The position numbers and the translations under genes are program-made. Of a stretch of DNA of 64,000 nt, positions 60,846-64,000 are shown one piece after another. Under the pieces are notes generated by a model. It was not told where the DNA came from, did not search any database, and saw nothing but the letters and a program-made list of their open reading frames with translations. This DNA is from Prosthecobacter debontii. Lineage in GTDB: Bacteria; Verrucomicrobiota; Verrucomicrobiia; Verrucomicrobiales; Akkermansiaceae. The stretch is taken from NCBI GenBank assembly GCA_945873125.1, contig CAMCBV010000003.1, positions 40,867-104,866 on the forward strand, read 5' to 3'. How positions within the stretch are numbered: position 1 is the first letter of the stretch; each line of letters starts with the position of its first letter.

Positions 60846-62776
60846 ATCTTAAATCTTTTAGCGTCGGCAACTTCAAGGCTTTTGGGCAACCTGTCCAAAA
60901 GTTTCCTATTAAGCCAATCACTTTGGTTTTTGGTCCTAATAGCGCAGGCAAATCATCACTACTTCATTCGCTGCTTTGGTTGAATCATGCGGTGAGGCGG
61001 GATGAGTTGGACGTAAGGTTCCCAGTTGCTGCAAAAGGTTCGATTGATCTGGGTGGGTTTTCTCAGATCGTTAATGATCAGGCAACTCCTGCCCGCGTGG
61101 TGGTTGAGTTGGAGCTTGAAGCCAACAGTATATCCCCAGCTCTAAGGAAAGAGCTTTCCATTACAGAAGCGTTGTCAGTGCAAATGTCATACGGGCATTC
61201 CAATTGGGCGGGGCTACAATCCGAAATCTCTCTATTGGACTTTAGTATCCAGATTGATGGCGATGATATTATTAGAGCGGTAAGGCAGAAACAAAAATTA
61301 AAGATCATTCATTTTGATGTAAAACGGTTCCGTTTGAATGATAATGCGGAGAGTGATTCGCTTTCAGTTCCGGCAAATAAAAAGGTGCTTGATGCACTTG
61401 AAATGATGCATGACTTGAATGAAGAGGAGCGTAGGGAAGTTGCTGAAGTACTTATTCAGCAGTATTTTGAAGAGGCAAGTCTCGTGGGTCCAGCATGGAT
61501 GCCTGATGCAGTGCTTTATGACGCGAATAAAGAAGGTGTTTTCTCTTGGGTTAGCCAAGATAGTCTATTTCAGAGTTTGCTACGTACAATCCATGATGCG
61601 CTCAAAAGGGATCTTAGTAAATTTACTTATGTGCCTCCGTTGCGCGATATTCCTGCGCGATATTTCGATGCCACAGGGGCTGATGAGGTTTGGGCAAAGC
61701 TTTTTGAAGAACCAATTTTGTTAGATAAGGTGAATCAATGGCTTGGTCATTCGGTATTCAAAACCAAATATCAAATTCATGTTTCTGAATACTTCTCGCG
61801 CTCAGTTCTGGATGAAAAACTTCCTCAATTCATTCGAAGTGAAATTTTAATGGCTACCTTGCCGGATGAAAATCCTAACAATGAGAATTCCATATCTGTC
61901 GAATTGGTTGAGGTGCTTGAACAGCTGAAGGATAGCTATGAAAGCTCAAATCCCGAAACCATTTTGGAGTCATATCCTGAATTAAAAGAGGAATTATTGG
62001 ATATCGAGGCTGATAATTACTGGCAAGATAACATGCGAGACATAGATCCTGGCGAACACGCTACTCTTGAGGAAGTTCGTCGGTGGTCTGATGGGCAGGC
62101 GGACTTGGATTGTTGGGTGGGGATAGAAGCCCTGAAACATCATGGATTTTATGCCACTACATTGTTCACTAAGTGGGCGGCCGATCAGCCTCAGGTTCTA
62201 AATGTTTTCAATAGTGGTGATTGGAGTGATGCTGAAGAAACTGCAAAAGAATTTCTTAGTCTGCTTGCGGCATCCAAGAGGGATGTGCGTCGCGAGATTC
62301 ATCTCAAGGATAAAGACAAGGGAACAACGGTTTCATTGCAGGATGTGGGCGTTGGGGTCAGCCAAGTTCTGCCGGTGATCATCAACGCATTCGGAAGGCA
62401 AAATGAATTCATCGCCATTGAGCAGCCAGAAATTCATATTCACCCCGCTCTTCAAGCTGAGCTCGGGGATTTGTTCATCGAGTCTGCTCTCGGACAAAAT
62501 AAAAACACATTTCTACTAGAGACCCACAGTGAGCATTTGATTCTGAGGCTTTTGAGAAGAATACGTGAGACCACCGAAGGGGACATGGAATCTTGGCCAG
62601 ATAATTTACGGAAAGCATGTCCAAACGGAATAAGACCGCATGATGTAGCAGTAATTTACATACAGCCAGGAACAGAGGGAGCGCAGGCAAAACATTTGCG
62701 TATCAATGAACTAGGGGAGTTTGTCGATGAATGGCCGGGGGGATTTTTTGACGAGAGATCACGTGAAATTTTCTGA
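60842..62776 (+). CDS. AAA ATPase with DUF3696-type C-terminus, likely defence protein
   Basis: 644 residues. An SMC/ABC-like ATPase: Walker A GPNSAGKSSLL (about 31-41), a long divergent insertion (about 150-480), a signature-like DVGVGVSQVLPVI, Walker B EFIAIEQPEIHIHP and ETHSEHLILRLLRRI. The C-terminus ends LRINELGEFVDEWPGGFFDERSREIF, the DUF3696 pattern. Proteins of this type occur in defence islands with a small second gene, as ATP sensors that control an effector. Its ATG overlaps the hsdS stop, so it is cotranslated with the type I system. The DNA is visibly AT-richer than hsdRMS, suggesting separate acquisition. Confidence 0.87.
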   Translation: MNLKSFSVGNFKAFGQPVQKFPIKPITLVFGPNSAGKSSLLHSLLWLNHAVRRDELDVRFPVAAKGSIDLGGFSQIVNDQATPARVVVELELEANSISPALRKELSITEALSVQMSYGHSNWAGLQSEISLLDFSIQIDGDDIIRAVRQKQKLKIIHFDVKRFRLNDNAESDSLSVPANKKVLDALEMMHDLNEEERREVAEVLIQQYFEEASLVGPAWMPDAVLYDANKEGVFSWVSQDSLFQSLLRTIHDALKRDLSKFTYVPPLRDIPARYFDATGADEVWAKLFEEPILLDKVNQWLGHSVFKTKYQIHVSEYFSRSVLDEKLPQFIRSEILMATLPDENPNNENSISVELVEVLEQLKDSYESSNPETILESYPELKEELLDIEADNYWQDNMRDIDPGEHATLEEVRRWSDGQADLDCWVGIEALKHHGFYATTLFTKWAADQPQVLNVFNSGDWSDAEETAKEFLSLLAASKRDVRREIHLKDKDKGTTVSLQDVGVGVSQVLPVIINAFGRQNEFIAIEQPEIHIHPALQAELGDLFIESALGQNKNTFLLETHSEHLILRLLRRIRETTEGDMESWPDNLRKACPNGIRPHDVAVIYIQPGTEGAQAKHLRINELGEFVDEWPGGFFDERSREIF

Positions 62777-62779
62777 CAT

Positions 62780-63760
62780 ATGATTTATTACGAAATCGCA
62801 GTTGATCCAGATTCGTTCCAAGATCTCAAGGACCTTGGGCTTTTGGAGAAAATGTTTGGCTTTGAACATGGGCGACTGATTCCATTCCTGCCATCCAAAG
62901 GAAAGGACTGGCATTCACAGGTGAAACAGCGTTTGACTGATATTCACCCAGGGAAATCCAAAGAGATCGAATTACGACTTGTTCAAATTATGGACCGTTG
63001 TGTCTGGAGATCTCGTGGAACAAGTAAATATGATCCGGCTAATTCCTGGCGTTCGCTGGCTGGTCGTGAGCATTCGATTCGGGAGTTTGCCGCGATTTTG
63101 TGTAGCGAAGAAGGGCTATGTAGTCATCCCGAATATTCTTATCAAGGAATGCATTCTCCGCCCGCTGAGTATCCCGATTTCCTACGTAAGCCGATCCATG
63201 TTGCGGAATCCTTGAAATCTCCAGATGTTTTCTTAGAGAATCTAAGACCGTTAATAACATCAGGAAAAAAAATTACACTGATCGATGCGTATTTGAACCC
63301 ACTTCCTGATGATGAACATCAAACTTCTGTGTGGTTAATGACTTTGAAGAAACTGGCCACATTTCTAATAGAGTCGAACCGCAAAACCATCGATGTGGAT
63401 ATCCACACCAAAAGTCCGGGATATGATACTACCAAACCTATCAGCCGTGAGAACATTGAAACCGAAGACTTTCTGAACCGGTCGATTAGGCTCATTGAGG
63501 GCTGGTTTCCTAAAGAGACGACGCTTTCTCTAACCTCTTGGTCGGAGCACCATAAAGGACAAAGGTTTCACGCACGTTACATTATTACAAATAAGGCAGG
63601 CGTAGCTCTGGATTATGGACTTGATATGAGGCCTGGCCAACGGACAGACGTTTCTCTTTTGCCATTGGACAAGGCAATGCAACGCTTAGGGGAGTTTGAT
63701 CGCGAGAACCCCAGCCTTTTTGAATTGGATGGGCACAAAACGTTCAACGGAACCCGATGA
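62780..63760 (+). CDS. Protein of unknown function, possible phospholipase-D-like effector
   Basis: 326 residues, starting 3 bases after the ATPase stop, so the two form a tight pair. No signal peptide or membrane helix. The C-terminal third has a strand TIDVDIHTKS and then RFHARYIITNKAGVALDYGLDM, which recalls the H-x-(K/R)-x4-D half-motif of phospholipase-D-like nucleases (His and Arg present; the Asp is not at the canonical distance). The N-terminal 140 residues (EIAVDPDSFQDLKDLGLLEKMFGFEHGRLI; HSIREFAAILCS) are unfamiliar. The nuclease idea is an inference from the motif and context. AT-rich like its partner. Confidence 0.72.
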   Translation: MIYYEIAVDPDSFQDLKDLGLLEKMFGFEHGRLIPFLPSKGKDWHSQVKQRLTDIHPGKSKEIELRLVQIMDRCVWRSRGTSKYDPANSWRSLAGREHSIREFAAILCSEEGLCSHPEYSYQGMHSPPAEYPDFLRKPIHVAESLKSPDVFLENLRPLITSGKKITLIDAYLNPLPDDEHQTSVWLMTLKKLATFLIESNRKTIDVDIHTKSPGYDTTKPISRENIETEDFLNRSIRLIEGWFPKETTLSLTSWSEHHKGQRFHARYIITNKAGVALDYGLDMRPGQRTDVSLLPLDKAMQRLGEFDRENPSLFELDGHKTFNGTR

Positions 63761-63884
63761 TTTTTCAATAATTAGTTACTACGAACGACAAGCATAACGA
63801 AAATATATACATTGTAGAAGTCGGTGCAGACTTTCTCTAACTTACCCATAAATGTAAGCGCCCAACAGAACCGCTCTTGTAGAG
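63761..63884. promoter_or_regulatory. AT-rich gap after the two-gene module
   Basis: A 124-base AT-rich stretch (AAAATATATACATTG near 63800) that probably holds a promoter for the next gene. I could not place -35/-10 boxes with confidence. Confidence 0.3.
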
Positions 63885-64000
63885 ATGGTAGAGATTAGTG
63901 TATCTCTGGTGGTTACGCTATTTTGCTCTGGTGCATTGCTTGCAGCCATGCAGTTGGCAGGAGTTGATCGATTTGCTCCGCACTTGGGGATGGCTGATGC
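63885..64000 (+). CDS. Possible start of a further gene (3' end outside window)
   Basis: From ATG 63885 the frame stays open to the right edge (38 codons). The N-terminus MVEISVSLVVTLFCSGALLA looks like a membrane helix and is followed by VDRFAPHLGM. Too short to name. It would be the next island gene after the ATPase pair. Confidence 0.35.
   Translation, partial: MVEISVSLVVTLFCSGALLAAMQLAGVDRFAPHLGMAD

Larger units (their letters stand above)
54272..64000. mobile_element. Probable genomic island (left end; continues beyond the window)
   Basis: Its left boundary is a tRNA 3'-end fragment in the orientation expected if the element lies to its right. The cargo is typical of defence islands: a LysR regulator, type I restriction-modification genes, an AAA ATPase and a small partner, with the last two visibly AT-richer than the chromosome to the left. 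No integrase is in the window; it would be near the intact tRNA beyond base 64000. Confidence 0.55.

Overview
The window looks like chromosomal DNA of a Gram-negative bacterium of the Verrucomicrobiota, probably Verrucomicrobiales. Supporting this: a lipid A gene (lpxA) with lipoproteins and signal peptides, secreted DUF1080 and sulfatase enzymes, DUF4159, very large secreted TPR/beta-sandwich proteins, weak or absent Shine-Dalgarno sequences, and intergenic inverted repeats of the kind scattered through such genomes. The taxonomic call is an inference from gene content; no rRNA gene is present.

Bases 1-10000 hold mostly single housekeeping genes: the end of a rhomboid protease, mazG, an HNH endonuclease, a long-chain polyprenyl diphosphate synthase, a DUF1080 protein, secreted proteins, an Amidase_3 cell-wall hydrolase, citrate synthase, a zinc-ribbon/HEAT membrane protein and lpxA. 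Bases 10000-24200 hold a secreted FAD oxidoreductase, a PIN/RHH toxin-antitoxin pair flanked by two copies of one palindromic repeat, a single-chain RpiB-GlyA fusion, a galactose-type module (SSS symporter plus galK) facing a 32-bp perfect palindrome, the DUF4130/radical-SAM pair of unknown DNA-related function, a MenH-like hydrolase, an L,D-transpeptidase and a large membrane protein.

Bases 24200-54240 look like one 30-kb, 13-gene operon. In order it encodes two secreted TPR proteins, two paralogous giants (2569 and 2469 aa), a small basic protein, one TolQ/ExbB-type channel, two different TolR/ExbD-type proteins, a TonB-like membrane protein without a TonB C-terminal domain, a DUF4159 membrane protein, a membrane protein, a 1323-aa PDZ/alpha-toroid/HEAT protein and a sulfatase. 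One TolQ with two TolRs next to giant periplasmic TPR proteins resembles the layout of the Myxococcus Agl-Glt gliding and Nfs spore-coat machines. I regard this as the best candidate for an undescribed system: a proton-driven envelope apparatus.

At 54272-54306 there is only the 3' end of a tRNA gene on the minus strand, the mark left when an integrative element uses a tRNA 3' end as its att site. Everything to the right (a LysR regulator, a type I restriction-modification system hsdR-hsdM-hsdS, then a DUF3696-type AAA ATPase and a possible phospholipase-D-like partner translationally or tightly linked to it) is probably a genomic island that continues beyond the window. The last two genes are noticeably AT-richer than the rest and may form a two-gene defence module riding on the type I locus.

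Across the window the hexamer TGTTAG/CTAACA recurs on both strands and in several reading frames, and accounts for a surprising share of the rare CTA and TTA leucine codons.
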